Program-made: the position numbers and the translations under genes
Origin: JAVBLG01 sp031553655
GTDB taxonomy: Bacteria > Desulfobacterota > Desulfovibrionia > Desulfovibrionales > Desulfovibrionaceae
NCBI GenBank assembly: GCA_031553655.1
Contig: JAVBLG010000083.1
Location: 1-37,776, forward strand
Reading direction: 5' to 3'
Length of the DNA stretch: 37,776 nt
Notes under the pieces: model-generated
What the model was told of the DNA's origin: nothing
Databases searched by the model: none
Seen by the model: the letters and a program-made list of their open reading frames with translations, nothing else
In this document: piece by piece, positions 15,978 to 23,333 of the stretch
Layout: each line of letters starts with the position of its first letter
Numbering within the stretch: the first letter of the stretch is position 1

Positions 15978-17687
15978 TTACGGCTTAAAGCCTATCTTCA
16001 TGGCCTGCTGCATTCCGCCCATGGTGTTTATCACATTATTTATGCCATGTTGGCGCAAAATCAGCTCGCAATCATAAGAGCGAAGCCCGGTATTACAAAT
16101 CAGGGCCACTTGGCGGTCACGAGGAATTTCGTCAAGCCTGGAGCGGATTTCTTCCAGGGGGATGGAGTGCCATTGCCCTGGGTAGCGGGCCTCCAGAGCC
16201 TTTCCGGCCGCAGCCGGGCGGGCGTCAATAAAAAACACTCCGTTATTGTCGCGATTTTCCCACAAATCTATGAAATCGATGGCGCTTTGCGCCTTCATAC
16301 GGCCTTCGATGACATTTTCCGCTACATTACCGAGGGCATTCACGATGTCCATGGCCGAGGCAAAAGGCGGAGAATAAGCAACTTCCAGATTGGATATGTC
16401 TTCGACTGTGGGCTTGCCGGTTTGCAAAACAGTGGCAACGGCGTCAACCCTGGCCTTTATGGCGTCGGGCAGAGGCGAAGCTCCTTGAACGCCCAGCACG
16501 CGACGAGTTTTGCGATCCACCACCAGCTCCATGGTCATCATGGATTTTTCCGGATAAAAGTGGGCGCGGTCCAGTTGATCGATAAGCACACCTTCGGCCT
16601 CGAACCCCTCGGCTCTGGCTTTTTCCACCGTGAGGCCGGCGCCGCAGAAAGACAGCTCAAAAAGTTTGACCGCCCAGGAACCCACCCCTCCGGCAAAGGT
16701 TGCCTGGCCTCCGGCCAGATTGGTGCCGATCACCCGCCCCTGGCGGTTGGCCATGGAACCAAGCGGATAATAGGCCGGTTTGCCGGTGATTAGATTGGTC
16801 AGGGCTATACAGTCGCCACCGGAGTAAATGGCGGGATCGCTGGTTTGCATATATTTGTTGACCGCAATGCCGCCGTTGGCGGCCACATCCAGCCCGGCCT
16901 CGCGGGCCAGTTCGCTGTTGGGAATAAAACCGGCGGAAAAAATTACCAGTTGAGCATCAATTTCCCGCTTGTCGGTTTTTACGGAGCTCACGCGATTCGT
17001 GCCGGAAAGGCTCTGAACTTTTTCGCCGGTGAGCACCGTTACGCCTTTGCTTTCCAGATCCTTGCGAGCCATAAGCGACATGGGCGCGGAAAGAGCTCCC
17101 GGCAGAATTTGATCCATCATTTCCACAACGGTACATTCCACACCCCACATATCAGCCAGGGCGACAGCAGTTTCAAGGCCGATAAAGCCTCCACCCACGA
17201 TCACGGCGTGGTCTATTTTGCCGCCTTCGCACTCCTTACGGATGGTCGAAGCGGCTTCAAGCCTGGTAAGGGTGTATACCCCGGGCAAATCTTTCCCCGG
17301 TATGGGCAAAATACGCGGGCGGGCGCCGGTGGCCAGAACCAGCTTGTCGTAAGATAAATCTTTTTCTTCGCCGCTAAGCACGTTCTTTACGCGCACGGTT
17401 TTGGCCTGGCGGTTGATGGAAAGAGCCCGTGTCTGGTTAATTACGTTGATTTCTTTGATTTGTTTGAAAAATTCCGGGTCACGTACGGTGTGATAAGGCG
17501 TGGCGCGCAAATCGTCTATGTTGTTGACTTCGCCGGAAACAAAATAGGGGATGCCGCATCCCCCGTAAGATATATTAATATTTTCGTCGATAAGAGTTAT
17601 GTCGGCGTCGGGCATAAGACGCCTGCAACGGCAGGCCGCTTTTGGCCCCAGAGCCACTCCGCCTATTACCAGAATACTTGTGGACAT
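15978..17687 (-). CDS. CoA-disulfide reductase / rhodanese fusion (CoADR-Rhd)
   Basis: This 569-residue flavoprotein has an FAD-binding ILVIGGVALGPKAA near residue 5 and the redox-active cysteine in SYGGCGIPYF (about 45). An ATGARPR motif is present, as is the NAD(P)H-binding VIVGGGFIGLETA (about 153-165). A dimerisation domain and a C-terminal rhodanese domain follow, with active loop CNTGLRS (about 534-540). Such fusions reduce CoA disulfide, CoA persulfide or polysulfide, so this is a cytosolic sulfur-handling enzyme. The ATG at 17687 is chosen because GGAGGG precedes it and the FAD motif follows directly; the frame extends upstream without family similarity. yqeC lies just downstream. Confidence 0.88.
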   Translation of the reverse strand: MSTSILVIGGVALGPKAACRCRRLMPDADITLIDENINISYGGCGIPYFVSGEVNNIDDLRATPYHTVRDPEFFKQIKEINVINQTRALSINRQAKTVRVKNVLSGEEKDLSYDKLVLATGARPRILPIPGKDLPGVYTLTRLEAASTIRKECEGGKIDHAVIVGGGFIGLETAVALADMWGVECTVVEMMDQILPGALSAPMSLMARKDLESKGVTVLTGEKVQSLSGTNRVSSVKTDKREIDAQLVIFSAGFIPNSELAREAGLDVAANGGIAVNKYMQTSDPAIYSGGDCIALTNLITGKPAYYPLGSMANRQGRVIGTNLAGGQATFAGGVGSWAVKLFELSFCGAGLTVEKARAEGFEAEGVLIDQLDRAHFYPEKSMMTMELVVDRKTRRVLGVQGASPLPDAIKARVDAVATVLQTGKPTVEDISNLEVAYSPPFASAMDIVNALGNVAENVIEGRMKAQSAIDFIDLWENRDNNGVFFIDARPAAAGKALEARYPGQWHSIPLEEIRSRLDEIPRDRQVALICNTGLRSYDCELILRQHGINNVINTMGGMQQAMKIGFKP

Positions 17688-17951
17688 TTTGTGATCCCTC
17701 CATACTGCTGAAACAGGGCTAACGCATATCAGTTTGCATGCCAGCGAAGCCAGCGGGTTAAGGTTGTTCACGGAAACGCTCATTACGGAAAAAAGTATGC
17801 ATTCCTGGCCGGAGTGCAAACGCCCGGATACGCGCTTCGTGAATTTATGGGGAAAATTATATGCCTTCTGCCAGCTAAAAGCAAAGATCAATTCACATTT
17901 TTTTTCATTCTTGTTATGTCTTGTTTTGCATCTTAATAAAGTCGTCCGCTT

Positions 17952-18162
17952 TATAGCATTTCGCTTTTGAAATTATCCATTACCTGAAACTGTTTTTTAA
18001 AATTAAGGCTGATTGTCCTGCGCCGCCTTTCACCGGCGGCTCGGAACAGCATGTTATTACGGCGGCTTCGCCGCCTAAGTTACGGACACTTTGTGTCCGG
18101 ACGGCCCTGACAACGCACGGGCCGTCAGAGCATTTCACTCATTTCATTCGCAAAACGCTCTA
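17952..18162 (+). mobile_element. MITE-like hairpin-rich repeat, standard copy (211 bp)
   Basis: It is near-identical to 14161-14447 except for the missing 80-base block. The ends are TATAGCATTTCGC and, on the other strand, TAGAGCGTTTTGC, imperfect terminal inverted repeats of about 24 bases. TA dinucleotides at both ends could be a target duplication. The interior holds CCGCC/GGCGG and GGCGGC/GCCGCC hairpins and a long GACGGCCC/GGGCCGTC stem. It lies between the CoADR-rhodanese start and the tlyA end. Confidence 0.7.
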
Positions 18163-18283
18163 GGTGATTAATTACAGCGCTTGCGCGATTTGAGTACGGC
18201 ATCGCTGCGCTCCGCCTAGCTACAAATGCTACGCATTCGGGCACCTGCTGACGCAAGTGCCTCGGGCCTCCGCGCAGGGCGCG

Positions 18284-19099
18284 TCAGCCCTGATTTTTTC
18301 GCAGAAGAATAATAAACTCCTGATTGCCCTTTGGCCCCTTGACCGCTGAAGGCACCTGCCCCAGAAATTCCAGGCTCAGCTCTACCGTGCAGAAGGCTAT
18401 TACCTTGTCCACAGCCTCTTTGCGCAAATTCTCGTCACGCACCACGCCTTTCACAGTTTGATGCGGGCCAAGCTCAAATTGGGGTTTAACCAGCGCGGCA
18501 AGAAGCCCGCCGGGTTTCAGCCAGATTACGCACGGCGGAAGCACCAGAGTCAGAGAAATAAATGATACGTCGGCCACCAGCAGATCAAGTGGTTCTCGGA
18601 TCAAATCGGGCGGGGCATGGCGCAGGTTAAGGCGCTCCATATTGATTACCCTGGGGTCGGCCAGCAATTTTTCGTGCAATTGACCATGCCCCACGTCGGC
18701 GGCATAAACTCGTAAGGCACCATGCTGCAGGAGGCAATCGGTAAATCCCCCGGTGGAGGCCCCCAGGTCCAGGCAAACCTTGCCGGTTATGGACAAATGG
18801 AAATGTTCTATGGCAGTTAGCAGTTTGTAAGCGCCACGGCTTACAAAACGCTCTTTTTCCAGAAGGAAAAAAATTGTATCCGAAAGATAGGGATGCCCCG
18901 GCTTTTGCACAGGAATATTTTGCCCGCTGACCACCTGCCCGGCCATGATCATGCGCCGGGCCTGCTCCTTGCTTTCAGCCAGACCTTGCTCAAATACTAG
19001 TTGATCGGCTCTGGCTCGCCGTGTTTTGAACTGCGCGCCGGATTGCCCGTTTGCATTTTGCTTGTTTGCGGTTTGTTTGCTCATGTTGTAAGAATACAT
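18284..19099 (-). CDS. tlyA: TlyA-family rRNA 2'-O-methyltransferase
   Basis: This 271-residue protein has an N-terminal S4 RNA-binding domain (RADQLVFEQGLAESKEQARRMI, about residues 30-51) and an FtsJ-type methyltransferase domain. The SAM motif is LDLGASTGGFTDCLLQ (about 121-136), with the following ADVGHGQL and VADVSFISL segments. TlyA enzymes methylate cytidines in 16S/23S rRNA. The start is uncertain: ATG at 19099 or an in-frame ATG at 19084; GACAGG lies close to the first. It lies downstream of the flagellin cluster but beyond a strong terminator. Confidence 0.9.
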   Translation of the reverse strand: MYSYNMSKQTANKQNANGQSGAQFKTRRARADQLVFEQGLAESKEQARRMIMAGQVVSGQNIPVQKPGHPYLSDTIFFLLEKERFVSRGAYKLLTAIEHFHLSITGKVCLDLGASTGGFTDCLLQHGALRVYAADVGHGQLHEKLLADPRVINMERLNLRHAPPDLIREPLDLLVADVSFISLTLVLPPCVIWLKPGGLLAALVKPQFELGPHQTVKGVVRDENLRKEAVDKVIAFCTVELSLEFLGQVPSAVKGPKGNQEFIILLRKNQG

Positions 19100-19130
19100 G
19101 GCCTGTCAGCAAGGCGCAAATAAAATTGAC

Positions 19131-19177
19131 AAAAAAAGACCGCGCCGCAGGCTTGCCAGGCAAGCCGCGGCGCGGTC
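19131..19177 (-). terminator. Terminator of flagellin 1
   Basis: On the minus strand, GACCGCGCCGC pairs with GCGGCGCGGTC, with an inner CTTGCC/CAAG extension, followed by seven T. It lies 30 bases beyond the stop of the flagellin at 19208. Confidence 0.9.
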
Positions 19178-19207
19178 CTTTGCGGATGTGGTTCCGCCGA
19201 GATTTTA

Positions 19208-20101
19208 TTAGCCGCCGATGAGCTGCATGGCCATCTTGGGCATGGAGTTGGCCTGCGAAAGCATGGCCACGGCAGCCTGGGTGAGAATCTGGTTGCGCAC
19301 GAATTCGGTCATTTCGGTGGCCACGTCCACGTCGGAGATGCGCGATTCAGCCGCCTGCAGGTTTTCGGCCTGTGTGGTCAGGTTGGTGATGGTGTTTTCA
19401 AACCTGTTTTGCAGGGCGCCAAGAGCCGCGCGAATCTTATCCTTGGACACAATGGCATTATTGATGCCCGTCAAGGCTGCCTGGGCATTCGACTGCGTGG
19501 AGATGGTATAGCCGGCGCTGGTGGCATTGGCGGAATTGCCTAGGCCAAGAGCTGAAGCAGTGGAAGTGCCAATTTGAATATAGTAATAGTCTTCGGCCGA
19601 ATCGTTGCCCGAGCCGAAGTGAATCTTCATCTTCCCGGTAGAGGTAAGGCCGCTGCCGTTATGCACGGATCCGGACAGATTGCCGTTGAGCAGGTGAACG
19701 CCGTTGAAGTCCGTGGCATTGGCGATTCGGGTAATTTCCGAAGCCATGGCCTGGTATTCCGATTCAATCATCAGACGCTGGGTGGAATCGTAAGTACCGG
19801 TGGAAGCCTGTTCAGCCAGTTCCTTCATGCGGATGAGCTTTTCGTCGATGATGCCCAAAGCGCCGTCAGCGGTCTGAATGAGCGAAATAGCGTCGTTGGC
19901 GTTGCGTACACCCTGTTGCAGCGAAGAGATGTCCGCGCGCATCAATTCACGGATGGCCAGACCGGCGGCGTCGTCGGCGGCGGTGCCAATGCGCAGGCCC
20001 GAAGACAGACGACGGGTGGAGGTGGAAAGCGCGCTGTAGGCGTTGTTGAGATTATTAGCGGCATTCACTGCCATCATGTTGTGATTGATTACCATTGACA
20101 T
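19208..20101 (-). CDS. Flagellin 1
   Basis: This 297-residue flagellin has the conserved N-terminal D0/D1 region (NAANNL, STRRLSSGLRI, AADDAAG, RNANDAISLIQTADGAL) and the C-terminal D1/D0 region (LGALQNRFENTI, ESRISDVDVATEM, ending MAMQLIGG). A short variable middle of about 80 residues lies between them. It is the most divergent of three tandem copies and ends the cluster. It has its own sigma-54 promoter (20324-20338), a leader of about 210 nt with two CsrA-type hairpins, and its own terminator, so it is monocistronic. The product is exported through the flagellar secretion apparatus. Confidence 0.96.
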   Translation of the reverse strand: MSMVINHNMMAVNAANNLNNAYSALSTSTRRLSSGLRIGTAADDAAGLAIRELMRADISSLQQGVRNANDAISLIQTADGALGIIDEKLIRMKELAEQASTGTYDSTQRLMIESEYQAMASEITRIANATDFNGVHLLNGNLSGSVHNGSGLTSTGKMKIHFGSGNDSAEDYYYIQIGTSTASALGLGNSANATSAGYTISTQSNAQAALTGINNAIVSKDKIRAALGALQNRFENTITNLTTQAENLQAAESRISDVDVATEMTEFVRNQILTQAAVAMLSQANSMPKMAMQLIGG

Positions 20102-20102
20102 G

Positions 20103-20120
20103 ACATTCCTCCATGAATGT
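20103..20120 (-). promoter_or_regulatory. CsrA-type hairpin over the Shine-Dalgarno, flagellin 1
   Basis: On the minus strand, ACATTC-ATGGAG-GAATGT forms a 6 bp stem with a GGA loop that contains the ribosome-binding site, one base before the ATG. Confidence 0.65.
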
Positions 20121-20148
20121 ATCGTCGCCCGGCGAGACGTTGTAGCCC

Positions 20149-20166
20149 GATCACTTCCTTGCGATC
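20149..20166 (-). promoter_or_regulatory. Upstream CsrA-type hairpin, flagellin 1
   Basis: On the minus strand, GATCGC-AAGGAA-GTGATC gives a 6 bp stem (one G-U) with an AAGGAA loop, 28 bases upstream of the Shine-Dalgarno hairpin. It is present at the same place in all three flagellin leaders. Confidence 0.65.
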
Positions 20167-20323
20167 ATGCCGCCGTGATTATTGCGGTTAAAATTCAGCG
20201 CCGTTTTGTTTTACGACGCGGGCCTTATAACATTTATCTATGTGTCAACTTTTTCACACTCTGTCCGGCGCTTTTCCGACGGGGTTACCGTCTGGGGAAA
20301 TAACTGCCGATACTTAAGCTTAA

Positions 20324-20338
20324 GCAATCTGCGTGCCA
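20324..20338 (-). promoter_or_regulatory. Sigma-54 promoter, flagellin 1
   Basis: On the minus strand, TGGCACGCAGATTGC matches the -24/-12 consensus (TGGCAC-N5-TTGC) completely. The predicted leader is about 210 nt. Confidence 0.9.
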
Positions 20339-20383
20339 AAACCATTGCGGCAAAAAATGCATATGTATCAAAGATGTTACATA

Positions 20384-20410
20384 AAATAAAAAAGACCGCT
20401 TGCGCGGTCT
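20384..20410 (-). terminator. Terminator of flagellin 2
   Basis: On the minus strand, AGACCGC/GCGGTCT hairpin followed by TTTTTATTT. It lies about 130 bases past the flagellin 2 stop and before the flagellin 1 promoter. Confidence 0.85.
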
Positions 20411-20480
20411 TTTCCCACTGCCTACAACCTGTTCGCGGGTTGAAGGCGATGTATGCTCCTCTCGACGGGTTGCCCATGAC

Positions 20481-20522
20481 CCTGCCTCGTGCCGGCCTGA
20501 ACCAGGACCGGCACGGGGCAGG
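20481..20522 (-). other. Strong 15 bp hairpin in flagellin 2 3' UTR
   Basis: CCTGCCTCGTGCCGG pairs with CCGGCACGGGGCAGG (one wobble), starting 18 bases after the stop codon. A matching 17 bp hairpin with a different stem sequence lies 18 bases after the flagellin 3 stop. Confidence 0.75.
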
Positions 20523-20539
20523 ACTCCCAGGGCGTTCAA

Positions 20540-21430
20540 TTAACCGCCGATGAGCTGCATGGCCATCTTGGGCATGGAGTTGGCCTGCGAGAGCATAGCC
20601 ACAGCGGCCTGGGTGAGAATTTGGTTACGTACGAACTGGGTCATTTCCGTCGCCACATCGACGTCGGAAATGCGTGATTCAGCCGCTTGCAAATTCTCGG
20701 ACTGCGTGGTCAGGTTGGTTATGGTGTTCTCAAACCTGTTCTGCAGGGCGCCAAGAGCGGCGCGGATCTTATCCTTGGACACAATGGCATTGTTGAGGCC
20801 CACCAGGGCCGCCTGGGCATTCGACTGGGTGGAGACGGTGAAACCGGCGCCCATAGCCGCGTTGTTGCCAATGCCGAGGGCCGAAGCGGTGGAAGTTCCT
20901 ATCTGGATGTAGTAGTAATCTTCCGCCGAGTCGTTCATCGACCCGAAGTGGATCTTCATCTTGCCGGTGGAGGTCATGCCGCTGCCGTTATGCACGGAGC
21001 CGGACAGGTTGCCGTTGAGCAGATGAATGCCGTTGAAGTCCGTGGAATTGGCGATTCGGGTAATTTCCGAAGCCATGGCCTGATATTCCGATTCAATCAT
21101 CAGACGCTGGGTGGAGTCATAAGTGCCGGTAGCTGCCTGTTCCGCAAGTTCCTTCATGCGGATAAGCTTTTCATCTATGATTCCAAGAGCGCCGTCCGCA
21201 GTCTGAATCAGGGAGATCGCGTCGTTGGCGTTACGCACACCCTGATTAAGGGCGGCGATGTCCGCGCGCATAAGTTCGCGAACGCCAAGACCGGCGGCGT
21301 CGTCAGCGGCAGAGCCGATGCGCAGCCCCGAAGACAGGCGGCGGGTAGAAGTTGAGAGCGCGCTGTAAGCGCTGTTCAGGTTGTTAGCGGCATTCGTCGC
21401 CATCGAGTTGTGGTTGATTACCATTGACAT
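20540..21430 (-). CDS. Flagellin 2
   Basis: This 296-residue flagellin has the same domain plan as its neighbours. From about residue 60 it is nearly identical to flagellin 3, differing mainly at a handful of positions in the variable middle, while its N-terminal 60 residues resemble flagellin 1 more (MSMVINHNSMA). This mosaic pattern suggests gene conversion. ATG at 21430 is chosen because GGAGGG precedes it; the frame stays open a little further upstream into the leader. It has its own sigma-54 promoter, paired CsrA-type hairpins, 3' UTR hairpin and terminator. Confidence 0.96.
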   Translation of the reverse strand: MSMVINHNSMATNAANNLNSAYSALSTSTRRLSSGLRIGSAADDAAGLGVRELMRADIAALNQGVRNANDAISLIQTADGALGIIDEKLIRMKELAEQAATGTYDSTQRLMIESEYQAMASEITRIANSTDFNGIHLLNGNLSGSVHNGSGMTSTGKMKIHFGSMNDSAEDYYYIQIGTSTASALGIGNNAAMGAGFTVSTQSNAQAALVGLNNAIVSKDKIRAALGALQNRFENTITNLTTQSENLQAAESRISDVDVATEMTQFVRNQILTQAAVAMLSQANSMPKMAMQLIGG

Positions 21431-21431
21431 G

Positions 21432-21449
21432 ACATCCCTCCATGAATGT
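21432..21449 (-). promoter_or_regulatory. CsrA-type hairpin over the Shine-Dalgarno, flagellin 2
   Basis: On the minus strand, ACATTC-ATGGAG-GGATGT forms a 6 bp stem with one U-G wobble and a GGA loop holding the ribosome-binding site. Confidence 0.65.
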
Positions 21450-21477
21450 ATTGTCACCAGGCGAGGCGCTACCGCCC

Positions 21478-21495
21478 GATCACTTCCTTGCGATC
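21478..21495 (-). promoter_or_regulatory. Upstream CsrA-type hairpin, flagellin 2
   Basis: GATCGC-AAGGAA-GTGATC on the minus strand is identical to the flagellin 1 site and again lies 28 bases from the Shine-Dalgarno hairpin. Confidence 0.65.
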
Positions 21496-21654
21496 ATGCC
21501 GCCGTGATTATTGCTTTTTAAATTTGGCGCCGCTTTATTCAAGGGCGCGGGCCTTACAACATTTATCCGTGTGTCAAACTTTTTACGTTCTGTATGGCAC
21601 TTTTCCGACAGGGCTACCGCCTGGGGGAAATAACTGCCTATACCTGACACTTAA

Positions 21655-21669
21655 GCAATATCCGGGCCA
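21655..21669 (-). promoter_or_regulatory. Sigma-54 promoter, flagellin 2
   Basis: On the minus strand, TGGCCCGGATATTGC has GG-N10-GC and TTGC at -12. It is placed as in flagellin 1, about 210-215 nt upstream of the start. Confidence 0.85.
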
Positions 21670-21710
21670 AAACCATTACAAACAAAAAGGTAAGCTTATA
21701 AAATAGCTAT

Positions 21711-21739
21711 AAAAAATAAAAAGACCGCTTTCGCGGTCT
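21711..21739 (-). terminator. Terminator of flagellin 3
   Basis: On the minus strand, AGACCGC/GCGGTCT hairpin followed by TTTTATTTTTT. It lies just upstream of the flagellin 2 promoter, so each flagellin is a separate unit. Confidence 0.85.
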
Positions 21740-21810
21740 TTTTCCATTGCCGACAACCTCTGCGCGGGCCGAAGGCTATGTATGATCCTGATGGCGGGCT
21801 GCCCTTGGTC

Positions 21811-21852
21811 CCCGTCCCGTGCCGGTCTGAAACCGGACCGGCACGGGACGGG
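21811..21852 (-). other. Perfect 17 bp hairpin in flagellin 3 3' UTR
   Basis: CCCGTCCCGTGCCGGTC pairs perfectly with GACCGGCACGGGACGGG, 18 bases after the stop. It is the counterpart of the hairpin at 20481-20522. The roughly 60 bases between hairpin and terminator are also conserved between the two genes. Confidence 0.75.
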
Positions 21853-21869
21853 ATTACCAGGGCATCTAA

Positions 21870-22760
21870 TTAACCACCGATGAGCTGCATGGCCATTCTC
21901 GGCATGGAGTTGGCCTGCGAAAGCATGGCTACAGCGGATTGGGTGAGAATCTGGTTACGTACGAACTGGGTCATTTCCGTCGCCACATCAACGTCGGAAA
22001 TGCGTGATTCGGCCGCCTGCAAATTCTCGGACTGCGTGGTCAGGTTAGTGATGGTGTTCTCAAACCTGTTCTGCAGAGCGCCAAGAGCCGCGCGGATCTT
22101 GTCCTTGGACACAATGGCATTATTGAGGCCGACGAGGGCCGCCTGGGCATTCGACTGGGTGGAGACGGTGAAACCGGGACCAGCAGCCGCGCTGTTGCCA
22201 ATGCCTAGGGCCGAAGCGGTGGTAGTTCCTACCTGAATGTAGTAGTAGTCTTCCGCCGAGTCGTTCATCGAACCGAAGTGAATCTTCATCTTGCCGGTGG
22301 AGGTCATGCCGCTGCCGTTATGCACGGAGCCGGACAGGTTGCCGTTGAGCAGATGAATGCCGTTGAAGTCCGTGGAATTGGCGATTCGGGTAATTTCCGA
22401 AGCCATGGCCTGGTATTCTGATTCAATCATCAGACGCTGGGTGGAGTCATAAGTACCGGTAGCGGCTTGTTCCGCAAGTTCCTTCATGCGGATAAGCTTT
22501 TCGTCTATGATTCCAAGAGCGCCGTCCGCAGTCTGAAGCAAAGAGATGGCGTCGTTGGCGTTACGCACACCCTGATTAAGGGCGGCGATGTCCGCGCGCA
22601 TAAGTTCGCGAACACCCATACCGGCGGTGTCGTCAGCGGCATAGCCGATGCGCAGACCCGAAGACAGGCGGCGGGTAGAGGTTGCCAGGCTGCTATACGC
22701 GGAAGTAAGGTTGTTAGCAGCGTTAAGAGCCATACTGTTGTTGTTAATGGTCATAGCCAT
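21870..22760 (-). CDS. Flagellin 3
   Basis: This 296-residue flagellin differs from flagellin 2 mostly in its first 60 residues (MAMTINNNSMALNAANNLTS; AADDTAGMG instead of AADDAAGLG) and is nearly identical afterwards. The start at 22760 follows AGGAGG. It is transcribed first in gene order but from its own sigma-54 promoter (23009-23023), with a leader of about 240 nt carrying two CsrA-type hairpins whose stems are changed in a compensating way relative to the other copies. Confidence 0.96.
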   Translation of the reverse strand: MAMTINNNSMALNAANNLTSAYSSLATSTRRLSSGLRIGYAADDTAGMGVRELMRADIAALNQGVRNANDAISLLQTADGALGIIDEKLIRMKELAEQAATGTYDSTQRLMIESEYQAMASEITRIANSTDFNGIHLLNGNLSGSVHNGSGMTSTGKMKIHFGSMNDSAEDYYYIQVGTTTASALGIGNSAAAGPGFTVSTQSNAQAALVGLNNAIVSKDKIRAALGALQNRFENTITNLTTQSENLQAAESRISDVDVATEMTQFVRNQILTQSAVAMLSQANSMPRMAMQLIGG

Positions 22761-22761
22761 G

Positions 22762-22779
22762 ACATTCCTCCTTGAATGC
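22762..22779 (-). promoter_or_regulatory. CsrA-type hairpin over the Shine-Dalgarno, flagellin 3
   Basis: On the minus strand, GCATTC-AAGGAG-GAATGT forms a stem with one G-U closing pair and an AAGGAG loop containing the ribosome-binding site. Confidence 0.6.
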
Positions 22780-22806
22780 AGGTCGCCCGGCGGGGCGCTA
22801 TCGCCA

Positions 22807-22824
22807 GTTCGCTTCCTTGCGAAC
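22807..22824 (-). promoter_or_regulatory. Upstream CsrA-type hairpin, flagellin 3
   Basis: On the minus strand, GTTCGC-AAGGAA-GCGAAC has a perfect 6 bp stem. Relative to the other copies an A-U pair is replaced by U-A and a G-U by G-C, while the AAGGAA loop is unchanged. This is direct covariation support. Confidence 0.7.
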
Positions 22825-23008
22825 ATTCCGCCGTTGCGCTCTGGTTCCAGAGCGCGTTTGTTGCTGGGCGCGCCTTAAGGGCGCATTTCCATTTGCCGTC
22901 GACCGCCAAACATTCAACATGTTCTTTTCGGTCGTTCCCTCCGGTAGATGTGTACCGGGGTAAAACTGCGGGCATTGTTTGCCGCTATTCTTACCTATTT
23001 AAATGCAA

Positions 23009-23023
23009 GCAAACTTTGTACCA
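23009..23023 (-). promoter_or_regulatory. Sigma-54 promoter, flagellin 3
   Basis: On the minus strand, TGGTACAAAGTTTGC has GG-N10-GC and TTGC at -12, about 250 bases upstream of the start. Confidence 0.8.
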
Positions 23024-23219
23024 AAAAGCAAAGCGGTTTTTTGAGGGAAAACGCAAAATTGTTATTGGTTGCCTAATGACATGACATCCCTATCCAAATA
23101 TTTTGTTTTCCCGGCAGGGAGCATGTCAATTGCCTTCCTGCTGTTATACCGTCGCTTAATTTTCTATAATCGGCACTTTAGTTTCATACTATAGGTGCAA
23201 TTGAGGAAAAACTTGCCCA

Positions 23220-23238
23220 TCAGGCAAAATTTGCCTGA
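23220..23238. promoter_or_regulatory. 19 bp inverted repeat upstream of panB
   Basis: TCAGGCAAAATTTGCCTGA is a near-perfect palindrome, flanked by CTTG and CAAG, about 95 bases before the panB start. It is a candidate operator. The rest of 23024-23333 holds no gene that I can support. Confidence 0.4.
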
Positions 23239-23333
23239 CAAGCCATTTTAGTATATTCTAAAACAAATGGTCGGGAAAATTTTGTTTTCAACCCTTCCGA
23301 CAACATGAACTTCAACTTCCGCGCGGAGCCGGC

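Noticed and set aside
18270..18300. AGGGC-GCGTCA-GCCCT followed by a T-run on the plus strand as a terminator.
   Set aside because: It lies in the 3' end of tlyA, on the strand with no gene to terminate.
23083..23099. ATGACATGACATCCCT resembles the start region of flagellin 2 and could mark a fourth, lost flagellin.
   Set aside because: Only about 16 bases match and no flagellin codons follow; too short to support a pseudogene.
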